Positions 34,516 through 44,867 of a stretch of 64,000 bases of DNA are shown piece after piece (the first letter of the stretch is position 1; every line of letters begins with the position of its first letter). The notes below the pieces were generated by a model that saw nothing but the letters and a program-made list of their open reading frames with translations, ran no database searches and was not told the origin of the DNA. Both the position numbers and the translations under genes were made by a program. This stretch comes from Halomonas sp. (GTDB taxonomy: Bacteria; Pseudomonadota; Gammaproteobacteria; Pseudomonadales; Halomonadaceae): NCBI RefSeq assembly GCF_017983445.1, contig NZ_JAGOBJ010000002.1, forward strand, positions 310,001 through 374,000, given 5' to 3'.

Positions 34516-36215
34516 CAGCGAACCGCCAAGCCATCGTCAAGTAGTCGTGGAGTAATAAAGACTAACAACTCTACCTTTTCATTGCTCTCTTCGGTATAGC
34601 GAAACAACCGTCCGAGCAAAGGAATATCTCCTAAAAGCGGAGTTTTTGCCATTTGGCTCAGCTGTTCAGTGGTTAGAATCCCACCCAACACCACCGTTTG
34701 GCCATTGTCCACCAGCACCTGGGTTTCAATCTGATTGGTATCAATGGGCGGCTCGCCGCCAAAACCCGACTCCCTGAAACTATCATTTTTTATCACCAGA
34801 TCCATGATAATGCGATTATCCGGGGTAATTTGCGGCGTTACCTCAAGCGACAGTTCAGCCTCTTTAAACTGGGTATCTGGATTGCCCTGCACATCCACAC
34901 TCTGAAACGCCCGCTCTTCACCCTGGCGAATAATCGCCGTACGCTGGTTCGCGGTGATTACCCGGGGCTGCGAAATAGTCTGACTTTTCCCTTCGCTTTC
35001 CAGCGCGCGAAGCTCAAGGTCCAGCAGAATATCGCCGGACAAGTAGCCAAAGCTAAACCCGGCACCGGCCCCTGAAGGCGCACCTAAATCCACCGCCAAA
35101 CCGCCGCGTGCCCGGTTCAAGCCGCGAGGATTGATATTGCGCGGTCCCTGGGTCCCATCGGGCAATTCCTGAAAACCGCGCGTACTGGAGGCTCCCCAGT
35201 TAACCCCCAGCTCGCGGGAGGCGGTGTCCCGGGCTATCACAATGCGCGCCTCAATCTGCACCTGACGCACCGGTACATCAAAACGCGCCAGCGTGCGCCT
35301 GATACTGTGCACCTGGTCGGCCGTATCCCGCACTATCAGCGCATTGGTTCGAGGGTCGACACTTACTCGCCCGCGTTCACTTAAAATCCCTTGGCCATCG
35401 TCTCCGCGCAGTAGTTGGGCCAGGTCTTCAGCGCGGGCATACTTTATTTCAATAAACTCGTTCACTATCGGTGACAACGTTTCGTGGTGGCTACGCGCTG
35501 CGATTTCCTGGCTTTCAAGCTCGGCAAGCTCACCCATTGGGGCGATCAGTATCACATTGCCATGCTCACGGCTTGAAAGCCCCCGGCTGTGTAAAATCGA
35601 TGCCAGCGCTTGATCCCAGGGCACTTGATTCAGGTTCAGAGTGATACGTCCTGTCACGCCCTCACTAGCGATAAGATTAAGCCCGGTGAACTCAGCAAGC
35701 GTGGTCAGTACGGCGCGAATGTCCATGTCCTGAACATTTAAACTCAGCCGCTCGCCTGTAAAACGGTCCTGTTGAGCCTCACTCAAGGGCGGCTCCTGTT
35801 GGGCAACGGAGGCACGGGCGGCCATTGGATCAATCAGGGAAACTATCAGCCGATCCCCCATCATCTGCGAAGTCTGAATCATTGGCTGGGTTAAACCGAC
35901 CACCAACCGGGTTCGCCCATCGCCCTGTGCTACATCTATGCGTTCAATTCCCGGTTGATTTATCTCTATGTAACGGCGCCCCAGCCCATTTTGCGTAGCG
36001 ATCAGATCCAACGCCAGACGCGGCGGGTTATCCAGACGGTAGCTCTGCAATTCGGCCACTCCACCGCTGAAATGCAGATCCATTTCCAGCACACCTTGCT
36101 CTCCCTGCTGTACACCTATATCCGTCAACACCGATGCCAAAACCTGACAAGGCAAGAAAGCGAACAGTATTAACAGCGTGTGGCGGATAACAATGGCCAT
36201 GGCGTACTCCAGCAA
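34515..36215 (-). CDS. pilQ: Type IV pilus secretin PilQ
   Basis: PilQ forms the outer-membrane pore for type IV pili. The 566-residue precursor has a signal peptide ([18 protein letters not shown]), one AMIN domain (about 30-115), an STN/N0 domain ([24 protein letters not shown]), an N1/KH segment ([17 protein letters not shown]) and a C-terminal secretin domain with the VPLLGDIP-type motif ([14 protein letters not shown]). It is shorter than Pseudomonas PilQ (about 710), which has a second AMIN domain. It lies last of pilMNOPQ. Confidence 0.96.
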   Translation of the reverse strand: MLEYAMAIVIRHTLLILFAFLPCQVLASVLTDIGVQQGEQGVLEMDLHFSGGVAELQSYRLDNPPRLALDLIATQNGLGRRYIEINQPGIERIDVAQGDGRTRLVVGLTQPMIQTSQMMGDRLIVSLIDPMAARASVAQQEPPLSEAQQDRFTGERLSLNVQDMDIRAVLTTLAEFTGLNLIASEGVTGRITLNLNQVPWDQALASILHSRGLSSREHGNVILIAPMGELAELESQEIAARSHHETLSPIVNEFIEIKYARAEDLAQLLRGDDGQGILSERGRVSVDPRTNALIVRDTADQVHSIRRTLARFDVPVRQVQIEARIVIARDTASRELGVNWGASSTRGFQELPDGTQGPRNINPRGLNRARGGLAVDLGAPSGAGAGFSFGYLSGDILLDLELRALESEGKSQTISQPRVITANQRTAIIRQGEERAFQSVDVQGNPDTQFKEAELSLEVTPQITPDNRIIMDLVIKNDSFRESGFGGEPPIDTNQIETQVLVDNGQTVVLGGILTTEQLSQMAKTPLLGDIPLLGRLFRYTEESNEKVELLVFITPRLLDDGLAVR

Positions 36216-36219
36216 GAGG

Positions 36220-36735
36220 TTAAGGCGATGCCTTCAGGGCAAGTGAGGTCTGGTGCTCCTGCCACCCCTGCGGCGTTGCGATACGTTCGGTAATACGAAT
36301 GTCATGCTCGGTAATATGGGTAATACGCCCATACTCTTCACCTATGAATGCCCCCTCCTGGACGCTGACAACGGTTTCTTCAGGCGTTTCGATCAGAGCA
36401 GCACGGTGCCCTTGCCTGGTAAGCGTGCCTACCAGGCGCAGTGCGGAAAGCGGATAGTGTTCAAGAGGTTCCAATATGCGCTGCGAGTCTGGTGCTGGCG
36501 TATCGCTTTGAACGAGCGCTTGTTCAGGTACATGACCCGATGCCTGGAAGGGACTACGACGCTCAGCGAAGTGATATTCCGGCACTGGAGGCACACTGAA
36601 TGGTTCATGGCTTTCAACAGATTGGGGATTGGGCGACAGACGCAGCGCCTCAAGCGTCGCGTCTAGCTGATCAAGCTCAGGCCCATGGCAACCTGCAAGG
36701 CACAGGGCGGCGAGCAGGCTGACCAGCCACTTCAT
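36220..36735 (-). CDS. pilP: Type IV pilus pilotin-like lipoprotein PilP
   Basis: PilP is an inner-membrane lipoprotein that links the PilNO complex to the secretin PilQ. The 171-residue protein has a lipobox LCLAGCHG (Cys at residue 19), a disordered Pro-rich linker and a C-terminal beta domain (YPLSALRLVGTLTRQGHRAALIETPEETV...GAFIGEEYGRITHI), the PilP signature. It overlaps pilO by 4 bp and precedes pilQ by 4 bp. Confidence 0.94.
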   Translation of the reverse strand: MKWLVSLLAALCLAGCHGPELDQLDATLEALRLSPNPQSVESHEPFSVPPVPEYHFAERRSPFQASGHVPEQALVQSDTPAPDSQRILEPLEHYPLSALRLVGTLTRQGHRAALIETPEETVVSVQEGAFIGEEYGRITHITEHDIRITERIATPQGWQEHQTSLALKASP

Positions 36736-37412
36736 GGGGCTGTTCCTCCGCCATTCAGCTCTTCTTCACGCGAACCCTCGCTGGCAACGCTGCTGTACGC
36801 CTTGGCGACCAGACTCAAGGTTAATCCACCCCTGGGGTCTTCAACTGGCGCCAGGGTGATAGCGTGCTGTGTGACAAGACGAGGCAATGAACTGATATCA
36901 TTTATAAACTGCGCCAACTGGTGGTAGCTGCCCAGCACCCTGATATCGAGTGGATGCTCTCTATAAAAGTTATGAATGACGGTGGGCCGTAAATGGATAG
37001 CCTCAATGGTCAGCTGGTTCTGTTCAGCGGCGTTGCTGATGCTGTCCAGCAGCGACGGGATCTCGGCGCGGGTGGTCCACATACTGCGGATGCTGGCCAT
37101 CTGTGAGATCAGATCCGTCAATTGGCTACGCACATCGTTAAGCAACCCGGCAGCATGGACGCTGCTGCGGTAGTTATTTAATAGCCTTACTTCCTGACGC
37201 TGCGCGCTTATCAATGCCGAGCGGTAGTCGCTAACCCACCACATGCTGCTGACTGCCAGCGCCGCTACCAACACCAGTACGCCACACAGCACTTTTAAAA
37301 GCCACGGCCAGGTTCCCGCATCGCGCAGATCAAGCATTTGCCAGTCAAGCGCACGCAACCGCTGCCACTCACGTTGCCATTCACTCTGCCACTGCTGGCG
37401 GCTAAACTTCAT
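36732..37412 (-). CDS. pilO: Type IV pilus alignment protein PilO
   Basis: PilO is a bitopic inner-membrane protein that pairs with PilN in the pilus alignment complex. The 226-residue protein has one membrane helix (about 37-60, LLKVLCGVLVLVAALAVSSMWWV), a periplasmic coiled coil (about 70-110) and a ferredoxin-like domain (IEAIHLRPTVIHNFYREHPLDIRVLGSYHQL). The start overlaps the pilN stop by 4 bp and the stop overlaps pilP. Confidence 0.93.
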   Translation of the reverse strand: MKFSRQQWQSEWQREWQRLRALDWQMLDLRDAGTWPWLLKVLCGVLVLVAALAVSSMWWVSDYRSALISAQRQEVRLLNNYRSSVHAAGLLNDVRSQLTDLISQMASIRSMWTTRAEIPSLLDSISNAAEQNQLTIEAIHLRPTVIHNFYREHPLDIRVLGSYHQLAQFINDISSLPRLVTQHAITLAPVEDPRGGLTLSLVAKAYSSVASEGSREEELNGGGTAP

Positions 37413-37978
37413 GGCGAGCCACCTCCATCAGCCGATGATGGGCGCTGGTCGGTTTGTGCTACCTCAAAATGAAAAACACTCCCGCCATCCTGCTCACTGC
37501 TTACTTCCAGTAACAAAGGAACGCCCAGCCCCGGCATCTCGGCAAGACGGCGCAACTGCTCCGACACCTGGCGTTCATTACCCGCCACCGCCGACACACT
37601 GATCTGGCGCTCTTGCCTTTCAAGACGCTGATAAGTCACTCCCTCGGTTAGGCTTGAAGCAAATGCATTAAACAGCTGAGGCGTGCGAACGCGCTCTTCG
37701 AACAGGCGCTGAAACTGGGTTAGCTGCTGGCTTAGCTGTTCAACCTCCTCAACGTAATACTCCGCCTCGGCAATTTCATGGTCAAAGCGTTCTATATGGG
37801 CGGCAATATGTGCATTGCGCTGCTCCTGAATAGTGAGTGCTCGCTGATAGACGTGGGCGACCACGCCACCCAGAGCAATACCGACGATGAGCAACAACAG
37901 CATCACGGCATAAAAATGGCGTGTATGTTTTTCGCGGCGCGCTTCTCGCCACGCCAGCAGGTTGATATCGACGGTCAC
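37409..37978 (-). CDS. pilN: Type IV pilus alignment protein PilN
   Basis: PilN binds PilM through its short cytoplasmic N-terminus and PilO through its periplasmic domain. The 189-residue protein begins with the PilM-binding motif INLLAWREARR (residues 5-15), followed by one membrane helix (about 24-44), a coiled coil and a ferredoxin-like domain. It overlaps both pilM and pilO by 4 bp. Confidence 0.94.
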   Translation of the reverse strand: MTVDINLLAWREARREKHTRHFYAVMLLLLIVGIALGGVVAHVYQRALTIQEQRNAHIAAHIERFDHEIAEAEYYVEEVEQLSQQLTQFQRLFEERVRTPQLFNAFASSLTEGVTYQRLERQERQISVSAVAGNERQVSEQLRRLAEMPGLGVPLLLEVSSEQDGGSVFHFEVAQTDQRPSSADGGGSP

Positions 37979-38994
37979 GCTCCCACCCGCATGGCAAGCC
38001 CGCTGGCGGTAAGCAGCGCCGGTAGATCACGAGCTAGTGCCTGACGATCCAGACGTTTGTTGATCTGCATATGCTGAAGTGGATTGGCCAGCGTCACCGT
38101 CATGCCGGTGGTCTTCGCAAGGTAGGCGGCCAGCCTCGGAATAGCGCTGAAGCGTCCGGTTAATACCAGATGCGTCACTTTCGGCTGCCAGCCGCTTACA
38201 TAATACAGCTGCAGAGCACGTGCGATGCCTTGGGCCAGCGTATCCACGAAGGGATTGAGTATTGCGTCCTGGAAGTCATCAGGCAGGTTATCGTGTGCGT
38301 TAGATTGAATAGCTTTGGTTAACGGCTCTCCATCCACTCGACCCGTGCGTGAGTAAATGATACGGCCCGCGTGAACAACATGCAGCGTACTGTTATGCGC
38401 GCCTATATCCACAAGGCCTACGCCTGCGGTAATGTCCACGGGTAAAGAGGCCCACATGGCGGCAAACACACGTTCAATGGCAAAGGTGTCAACATCAACA
38501 GCCACCGGCTCAAGGCCCGCACGGTCGAGCGTTTCGGTCATTTGCCAGATATCCTGCTGGCGGCAGGCGACGAGTAGGACCTGCTGTAAATGCGGGGCCA
38601 GCGGTACAGCGCCCAGGCAGGTGAAATCAAAAGCCACTTCATTGAACGGAAAAGGGATGTGCTGGTCTGAATCGACCGCTATGTGTTCTTCGATCTCCTG
38701 CTCGTTCAAAGCCAGGGGAAGGGTGAGCATTTTGGTAATGGCAACGCTGGAAGGTAGCGCCACAATGGCTTTGCGGGTGGTGGGCCTAGCCTGATGAATC
38801 GCGCGGTTTAAGCTGTTTGAGACATCGTTTATATTATTAATACGCTGTTCGTCCACCGCGCCTTCTGGCAGCGGGTGAACCGCAAAGCTCTCTACCTGAT
38901 AGGTATCAGGCCTCTTTTTAAGTTCCAGCAGCTTGACGGATCTTGAAGTAATATCGATACCGATCAATTCTTTACTGGCTTTCAATAAGCGCAT
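37975..38994 (-). CDS. pilM: Type IV pilus actin-like ATPase PilM
   Basis: PilM is a cytoplasmic actin-fold protein that anchors the pilus alignment complex via PilN. The 339-residue protein has the phosphate-1 motif IGIDITSRSVKLLEL at its N-terminus, VGLVDIGAHNSTLHVV (phosphate 2) and VLTGRFSAIPRL (adenosine motif). I use the ATG at 38994 because MRLLKASKELIGIDI matches the family start. A GTG at 39045 would add 17 residues. It is first in pilMNOPQ-aroKB and diverges from ponA. Confidence 0.95.
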   Translation of the reverse strand: MRLLKASKELIGIDITSRSVKLLELKKRPDTYQVESFAVHPLPEGAVDEQRINNINDVSNSLNRAIHQARPTTRKAIVALPSSVAITKMLTLPLALNEQEIEEHIAVDSDQHIPFPFNEVAFDFTCLGAVPLAPHLQQVLLVACRQQDIWQMTETLDRAGLEPVAVDVDTFAIERVFAAMWASLPVDITAGVGLVDIGAHNSTLHVVHAGRIIYSRTGRVDGEPLTKAIQSNAHDNLPDDFQDAILNPFVDTLAQGIARALQLYYVSGWQPKVTHLVLTGRFSAIPRLAAYLAKTTGMTVTLANPLQHMQINKRLDRQALARDLPALLTASGLAMRVGA

Positions 38995-39187
38995 CGTCGG
39001 TTTGGCCCTGCCTTGTGATATGCCTGCTATGCGGCGGTTTAACACATTAGTTAAATAGCCCGCAGTTGAATTTACGGTATATCAACACTGGTGGCGGCTG
39101 CCTCGCCTTCCTATAATGGCAGCCAATTGCGTGATACGGCCGTTTAGATGCCGATCCTATTCTCCTTTTCATGGGTGCCCTCTGTTC

Positions 39188-41716
39188 ATGACGTTTTTGC
39201 GAACCCTCATTCTGTCGCTGTTCTTTCTTATCGTGTCGTTAGTAGGGGCCTCTGCGCTCGCCGTGGTGGGCGCTGCTATCTATTTTTCGCCGGGCTTACC
39301 CGATGTTCGCCAACTGCAGAATTTCGAACTGCATTCGCCGCTACGCATTTACACCAACGACGGCAAGCTGATTGGCGAATTTGGTGAAGAGCGCCGGATG
39401 GTGGTGGATTTTGACGAAATACCGCAAAACATGGTCAATGCTCTGGTCGCCGCCGAGGATACGAATTACTTCGACCATTCCGGGGTTGATCCCCGAGGGC
39501 TTGCCCGGGCAGCAGTTGAGCTTGCCCAAAGCGGCGGCTCCATTCAGTCAGGCGGTTCCACCATCACGATGCAGGTCGCGCGTAACTACATGCTGACGCT
39601 GGATCAAACGTTTACCCGTAAAATCCGTGAAATTCTGCTTGCCCTACAGATGGAAAAGCTGCTCAGCAAGCAGGAAATCTTCGAACTTTACGTTAACAAA
39701 ATTTTCTTAGGAAATCGAGCATACGGCATCGCGGCAGCCGCTGATACCTATTACGACAAACCGCTTTCCGAGCTTACTCTGGCTGAAACCGCCATGATTG
39801 CGGGTCTGCCCAAAGCACCTTCTGCGTTTAACCCGCTTGCCAACTCCGAGCGTTCACTGATTCGCCGCAACTGGATTCTGTTCCGCATGCGCGAACTGGG
39901 TTATATCGACGACACCACCTATCAATCAGCGGTACAGGACCCCGTGACCGCTCGCCGCCACTTTACTCAGACCGAAGTAGACGCTTCTTATGTGGCTGAA
40001 ATGGCGCGCCAGTACGCGGTTGAGCGCTTTGGTGATACGGCCTATACCGGCGGTTACCGCATTTATACGACGCTGGATAGCAGGCTACAGCCGTTTGCGC
40101 GTGATGCTCTGGCCAACGGCCTGCGCGAGTATGATTTACGCCACGGCTGGCGCGGTGCCGAGCAGCGCGATATCGCTCCGAGCCTGGTTGAAGCACAGGA
40201 ACGCACCGCGACACAGGGCCTTGAGGAGGAGCTTTCCGAGTCGCCCGAGATTCGTCAGACCGCCCGTCAGGCTGCCGAACGTAGCCAAACGGAAATCGCC
40301 GGTGTTGAAGGCGACGTCAGTAACTGGCTGCAGGTACTAGAGCGCACCCCCAACTATGGCCTGCTGAAGCCGGCCATTGTGGTCAATAGCAGCGGTCGTG
40401 AAATGCAGGTATTGGCCCGCGGCGGTGAGCTGCACACCATTGGCTGGGACGGCTTAAGCTGGGCACGCGCCTATCAAAGCCCGCGTAGCCGCGGCGCTGA
40501 ACCCAGCTCAGCGGATCAGATTGCCGTGCGCGGTGACCTGGTGCGTATTCTCGAAGCCCAAGATGGCACGGTACGCCTTTCCCAGCGACCAGATGCAGAA
40601 GGCTCGATCGTTGCCCAGGACCCGCGTACCGGCGCTATTCTGGCCTTGCAGGGCGGGTTTGATTTCAATGCCAGCAAGTTCAACCGTGCGATTCAGGCAC
40701 AGCGTCAGTCAGGCTCCATCTTCAAGCCGTTTATTTATCTGGCGGCGCTGCAAGATGGTGAAATGAACGCGGCAAGCGTAGTCAACGACGCACCGGTCGT
40801 GCTCGATGATGGCAGCAACTCGCTCTGGCGCCCGGTCAACTCCAGCCGTGATTTCCAAGGGCCAATGCGTTTACGCCCCGCGCTGGCGCGCTCGCGCAAC
40901 CTAGTCACCATTCGCGTTTTACAAACCATGGGACTGGACCACACGATCGAATTCCTGAAAGGCTTTGGCTTCTCTCAGGATCGCTTACCCCACGGCCTTT
41001 CCCTGGCACTGGGCAGCGCAAGCCTGACCCCCATGGAAATGACCAACGCCTACTCTGTTCTTGCCAATGGTGGCTTCCAGGTAGCCCCCTGGTTTATCGA
41101 GCGAGTTACCCGCAATGATGATCACGAACTTATTGATGAAGCCACACCCCAGGTTGCCTGCCCCAGTTGTGAAGAGGGTCAGGAAACCGTCGAAATTGAT
41201 GGGCGTGAATACCCGGTTGCCAAGCGTGTTGCCGATGCGGCGGCCACCTATATTCTTCGCGATATGCTGCGTGACGTTATTACCTCAGGCACAGGTCGTG
41301 GTGCACTCAGCCTCAACCGTGAAGATATCGTGGGTAAAACGGGTACTACCAATAGCCAGCGTGATGCCTGGTTTGCCGGTTTTAACAGCGATTTGGTGAC
41401 CACCGTTTGGGTAGGTAAAGACAGCAACGAAACTATTGCGGAATACGGTGCAAATGCAGCGCTACCTATTTGGACGGACTTTATGGGCAAAGCGCTGGAA
41501 GGCACCCCAAGCGCCGTACCGGAGCGCCCCTCTACTGTTGTGACTGCCCGCGTAGATCCCAACACAGGTCGTCGTTTACATGAAGACCAGCCGGGAGGCA
41601 TTAGCGAGTTCTTCCATCAGGATCACTTGCCCGACTACCAGTCGCGCGGCATCAGCCGCGAGCTGGAAGAAGCCAGCGGTTCGCAAGGCTCCGGTACCGC
41701 AGAATCGATCTTCTAA
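39188..41716 (+). CDS. mrcA: Penicillin-binding protein 1A
   Basis: PBP1A is a bifunctional peptidoglycan glycosyltransferase/transpeptidase. The 842-residue protein has a membrane anchor (about 5-30), a GT51 domain with AAEDTNYFDHSGVDPRG and QGGSTITMQVARN-type motif (SGGSTITMQ), an OB-like insert and a transpeptidase domain. The nucleophile motif is SGSIFKPF, then SRN and KTGTTN. I start at the second ATG (MTFLRTL); the frame extends 24 residues upstream without family support. Divergence from pilMNOPQ is the conserved arrangement. A terminator follows. Confidence 0.96.
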   Translation: MTFLRTLILSLFFLIVSLVGASALAVVGAAIYFSPGLPDVRQLQNFELHSPLRIYTNDGKLIGEFGEERRMVVDFDEIPQNMVNALVAAEDTNYFDHSGVDPRGLARAAVELAQSGGSIQSGGSTITMQVARNYMLTLDQTFTRKIREILLALQMEKLLSKQEIFELYVNKIFLGNRAYGIAAAADTYYDKPLSELTLAETAMIAGLPKAPSAFNPLANSERSLIRRNWILFRMRELGYIDDTTYQSAVQDPVTARRHFTQTEVDASYVAEMARQYAVERFGDTAYTGGYRIYTTLDSRLQPFARDALANGLREYDLRHGWRGAEQRDIAPSLVEAQERTATQGLEEELSESPEIRQTARQAAERSQTEIAGVEGDVSNWLQVLERTPNYGLLKPAIVVNSSGREMQVLARGGELHTIGWDGLSWARAYQSPRSRGAEPSSADQIAVRGDLVRILEAQDGTVRLSQRPDAEGSIVAQDPRTGAILALQGGFDFNASKFNRAIQAQRQSGSIFKPFIYLAALQDGEMNAASVVNDAPVVLDDGSNSLWRPVNSSRDFQGPMRLRPALARSRNLVTIRVLQTMGLDHTIEFLKGFGFSQDRLPHGLSLALGSASLTPMEMTNAYSVLANGGFQVAPWFIERVTRNDDHELIDEATPQVACPSCEEGQETVEIDGREYPVAKRVADAAATYILRDMLRDVITSGTGRGALSLNREDIVGKTGTTNSQRDAWFAGFNSDLVTTVWVGKDSNETIAEYGANAALPIWTDFMGKALEGTPSAVPERPSTVVTARVDPNTGRRLHEDQPGGISEFFHQDHLPDYQSRGISRELEEASGSQGSGTAESIF

Positions 41717-41754
41717 GCAATGTTTAGAGTTACGTAACAACTAGCAAGAAACGC

Positions 41755-41790
41755 AAAAGCCCGGAAAACTGATGGTCTCCGGGCTTTTTT
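41755..41790 (+). terminator. Intrinsic terminator of mrcA
   Basis: AAAAGCCCGGA (41755-41765) pairs with TCCGGGCTTTT, followed by six T (41785-41790). The A-run on the other side makes it usable also for the convergent gene at 41807. Confidence 0.9.
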
Positions 41791-41806
41791 AGTAAATAAA
41801 ATAGAC

Positions 41807-42103
41807 TCAGACGGTAGGATCGAAAAACTTCACTTCGCGAATATCAATATGCTCCCAAACTTTTTGAGTCACATAAGGCTCCTGCTCAAGCCAAGCCTGT
41901 AAGGCATCCCGGTTGATAAACTGAAAGTGCGCATTTGAACCAATCATCTTGCCGTCATCGCTCAACACCACTCCGCCACTGATAAAACTACCTTGCTGAT
42001 AGAGTCTGCGCAGCCCATCCAGATGGTTTTGTCGGCACGCTATACGACGATCTAAAGCGCCCTCATCGGTGTAGTCATAAGCCACTACGGCATATTGCTT
42101 CAT
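41807..42103 (-). CDS. YciI-like protein
   Basis: This 98-residue protein belongs to the YciI family (dimeric alpha-beta barrel with a conserved His-Asp pair). MKQYAVVAYDYTDEGALDRR at the start, HLDGLRRLYQQGSFISGGVVLSDDG in the middle and WLEQEPYVTQKVWEHIDIREVKFF at the end match family features. The biochemical role is unknown for most members. It follows the TRAP permease by about 90 bp on the same strand and may be co-transcribed with it. Confidence 0.88.
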   Translation of the reverse strand: MKQYAVVAYDYTDEGALDRRIACRQNHLDGLRRLYQQGSFISGGVVLSDDGKMIGSNAHFQFINRDALQAWLEQEPYVTQKVWEHIDIREVKFFDPTV

Positions 42104-42191
42104 AACCAGCTCCTATGGGTGCCTGTCAGGCAATACTCACAGGCCGGCTTTATTGCTCGACCCATGAGCACTGCTTTAAACACTATCGTTA

Positions 42192-44210
42192 TTAGTAAGC
42201 AACAGGCGCAGCTGGCGCTTCACGCTTGCTGGCTCTCCAGTTAAGACCAATGGCCACCACCATCACCACAACGCCAATCACTTCGGTCACTAGGCTCGGG
42301 TAGAACACACCAAAGATAGCCCCGCTGATCGCCAAGCGTGGTAGCCACGACATGCGGGTAAACAGATATCCCTCGAGTGCTGCGGCAAAGGCACACAGCG
42401 CCAGAAGGGCAATCACCGCGTTCCAGGCAACGACCAACACCGGCCCACCAAGAATAATCTCAGGATTGAAGACCATAAATAGCGGAATAAGATAAAGCCC
42501 TTTGGCGAATTTCCAAGCCTGGAAGCTGGTCTCCATAGGCTTACTACCCGCGATGGCGGCCCCAGCAAACCCCGCCAGGGCAATGGGCGGCGTCACGTTA
42601 GAATCCTGGGAGTACCAGAACACCACCAAGTGAGCAATGAGTAGCGGCACACCAAACTCAGACGTTAGTGCCGGGCCTACCAGGACAATTAGGACGATGT
42701 AACTTGCGGTGACCGGAAGCCCCATCCCCAGGACCAGGCTAGCCAATAGAACCATGACCAGCGCCAGCACCAGGTTACCGCCAGAGAACGCCAGCATCAT
42801 CGAAGAAAATTTGAGGCCCAGACCGGTTAATCCGACAACGCCGACGATAATACCCGCCACCGCACAGGCCATGGAGACAGCTACAGCATTACGCGCCCCC
42901 AGTTCAAGCCCTTCCACCAGTTTGGCTAGCCCCGCCCAGATAACATCCTTGGTTCGACTGATAGTTACCGGCTGGCCCTGCTGGGGGGCCACAAAGAAGT
43001 ACCATAACGCGTAGCGTAAAAAGGCCACGGCAATCATGGTAATCACCGCGTAATAGCCGACGCGCATGGGAGACAGGCTCATTACAAGTAGCCATACTAG
43101 TACGACCAGCGGCAACAGGAAATGCCAGCCATCTTTCATGACCTGCCGCATTTGCGGCAGCTCGCTCCGTGGCACGCCCTGCATACCCTGCTTAAGGGCA
43201 ATAATATGTACAAACAGATAAACCGTTGCGAAGTACATAATGGCCGGCAGGATACTGACCTTGACGATATCCAGGTACGGCGTATTGGTATATTCCGCAA
43301 TCAAAAAGGCACCGGCGCCCATTAACGGAGGCATGATTTGCCCACCGGTTGAAGCGGCAGCCTCAATACCGCCCGCCTGCTTGGGCTGGTAGCCCAGCTT
43401 TTTCATCAGCGGAATAGTAAAGGCACCGGTCGTCACTACGTTGGCAATCGCGCTGCCTGAGATAGAGCCCATTCCCGCCGAGGCAAGCACAGCAGCTTTG
43501 GCCGGTCCACCGCGCTGGCGGCCGGTCGCAGCGTAGGCCATATCGATAAAGAATTTTCCCGCGCCGGTGCTTTCCAGAAAGGCGCCAAAAAGCACAAAGA
43601 TAAAGATATAAGTAGCCGCCACGCCTAGCGGCAGGCCGAAGATCCCTTCCTGGCCCAGATAGAGCTGCCCGGCGACACGGTCGAGCGTATAGCCGCGGTG
43701 ATTCAAGATGCCAGGCAGCCACTCGCCAAGCCAGGGCAACTCACCGCGCGGCCCGGCAAACGCATACACAATGGCCAGCAGGCCGATAATGGTCATTCCA
43801 AAGCCTACCGCGCGGCGGCTGGCTTCCAGCACCGTGACCGTGGCGATACAGGCAACCAGAATATCAGTATCACTCCAGAACCCGGCGCGGCTCACAATTT
43901 CATCCAAAAAGAGCACCAGGTAACCACCGGTAATCAGCGCACCGGCAAAAAAGATAAGGTCAATTCCCCAGCCAACCACACCGCGCTTACGCGATGGCCC
44001 AAAGGCGGGAAACATTAAAAACGCCAGCAGCATGATTAGCGCAAGGTGAATACCGCGCTGATAAAACAGCCCCAACGGCTGAATGCCAGCAGAGTAGAGT
44101 TGGAACAGGGAAAGTCCGACCGCCACGATGGTGATAAGCCACAGCACCACGCGCGGTTGAATCGCATTACCGCCCGGCATCAATACCGGCGGTGGATTGG
44201 ATTCGTTCAT
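42192..44210 (-). CDS. TRAP transporter fused permease subunit (DctQM type, TAXI class)
   Basis: This 672-residue protein is a fused small/large TRAP permease that uses the sodium gradient to import a substrate delivered by a TAXI binding protein. About 16-18 hydrophobic helices are visible. Conserved large-subunit blocks include GSISGSAIANVVTTGAFTIPLMKKLGY and EAAASTGGQIMPPLMGAGAFLIAEYT, then GLGLPVTASYIV-type MGLPVTASYIV and YSQDSNVTPPIALAGFAGAAIAG. It is the third gene of a TAXI-DUF1850-permease operon, downstream of lhgO, which suggests a C5 dicarboxylate or related substrate. Confidence 0.93.
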   Translation of the reverse strand: MNESNPPPVLMPGGNAIQPRVVLWLITIVAVGLSLFQLYSAGIQPLGLFYQRGIHLALIMLLAFLMFPAFGPSRKRGVVGWGIDLIFFAGALITGGYLVLFLDEIVSRAGFWSDTDILVACIATVTVLEASRRAVGFGMTIIGLLAIVYAFAGPRGELPWLGEWLPGILNHRGYTLDRVAGQLYLGQEGIFGLPLGVAATYIFIFVLFGAFLESTGAGKFFIDMAYAATGRQRGGPAKAAVLASAGMGSISGSAIANVVTTGAFTIPLMKKLGYQPKQAGGIEAAASTGGQIMPPLMGAGAFLIAEYTNTPYLDIVKVSILPAIMYFATVYLFVHIIALKQGMQGVPRSELPQMRQVMKDGWHFLLPLVVLVWLLVMSLSPMRVGYYAVITMIAVAFLRYALWYFFVAPQQGQPVTISRTKDVIWAGLAKLVEGLELGARNAVAVSMACAVAGIIVGVVGLTGLGLKFSSMMLAFSGGNLVLALVMVLLASLVLGMGLPVTASYIVLIVLVGPALTSEFGVPLLIAHLVVFWYSQDSNVTPPIALAGFAGAAIAGSKPMETSFQAWKFAKGLYLIPLFMVFNPEIILGGPVLVVAWNAVIALLALCAFAAALEGYLFTRMSWLPRLAISGAIFGVFYPSLVTEVIGVVVMVVAIGLNWRASKREAPAAPVAY

Positions 44211-44293
44211 GAAGTCCTCGGAAATGTTGTCTAGCTTGTTTTTACTGAGTCAGCTTTTTGACTGCTCAGATTTTATTGAATCAGCTTTCTTGT

Positions 44294-44800
44294 TCAGGGA
44301 AGCCTTGATTCAACCATTTGGATCGTAACGCGCTGCCCGGCCGCCTGCTCACTTAAACTGATAGCCGGGTGCTCGCCGTCAGGCCACACCACCTGATGAT
44401 TGACCGCTTTTGAACCTACCCGAAGCACATAGCGGTTGTTGGCAACCGGCTCATCAATGGCGTTGATCCAATACCCACCTTGGCCGTCGGACACCTGCTC
44501 TCCACGCCCGAATATATGCCCTAGCCCTGCGGCAAAATCAGGCTGGTGGCTGCGCTCCAACTGCATCACGCCTGCCACGTTGCGGTAGCAGTCCAGCACC
44601 GTGAACTTCTCAACGGAATGATTCCATTGAATGCACCAGCGCGCCCCGGCGGGCGCCACTTCGTCTACTAACGCCTCACCCTGTTCAGTCACCACTGCTA
44701 ACCGTGTAGACGCAGTCGCCGGAGCGGGGGAAGCCCCTGCTCCGGCGAACGGCAAGCATATGAACAAGAGCGCCATCAGTCGTCGTTGTTGCCGCTGCAT
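44294..44800 (-). CDS. DUF1850 protein, TAXI-TRAP associated
   Basis: This 168-residue protein has an N-terminal hydrophobic signal or anchor (LMALLFICLPFAGAGA) and a DUF1850-like domain with the features WNHSVEKFTVLDCYR (about 60-75) and WINAIDEPVANNRYVLRVG. DUF1850 proteins are repeatedly encoded between TAXI binding proteins and fused TRAP permeases, as here, but their role is unknown. I start at the ATG with an AGGG ribosome-binding sequence; a TTG 30 bp upstream is less likely. Confidence 0.82.
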   Translation of the reverse strand: MQRQQRRLMALLFICLPFAGAGASPAPATASTRLAVVTEQGEALVDEVAPAGARWCIQWNHSVEKFTVLDCYRNVAGVMQLERSHQPDFAAGLGHIFGRGEQVSDGQGGYWINAIDEPVANNRYVLRVGSKAVNHQVVWPDGEHPAISLSEQAAGQRVTIQMVESRLP

Positions 44801-44867
44801 GGCGAAATGCCCTTTATTAGCTATTTTCAAAACAGCTACTAATCAAAGCAGCTGCATAGGCCATCGG

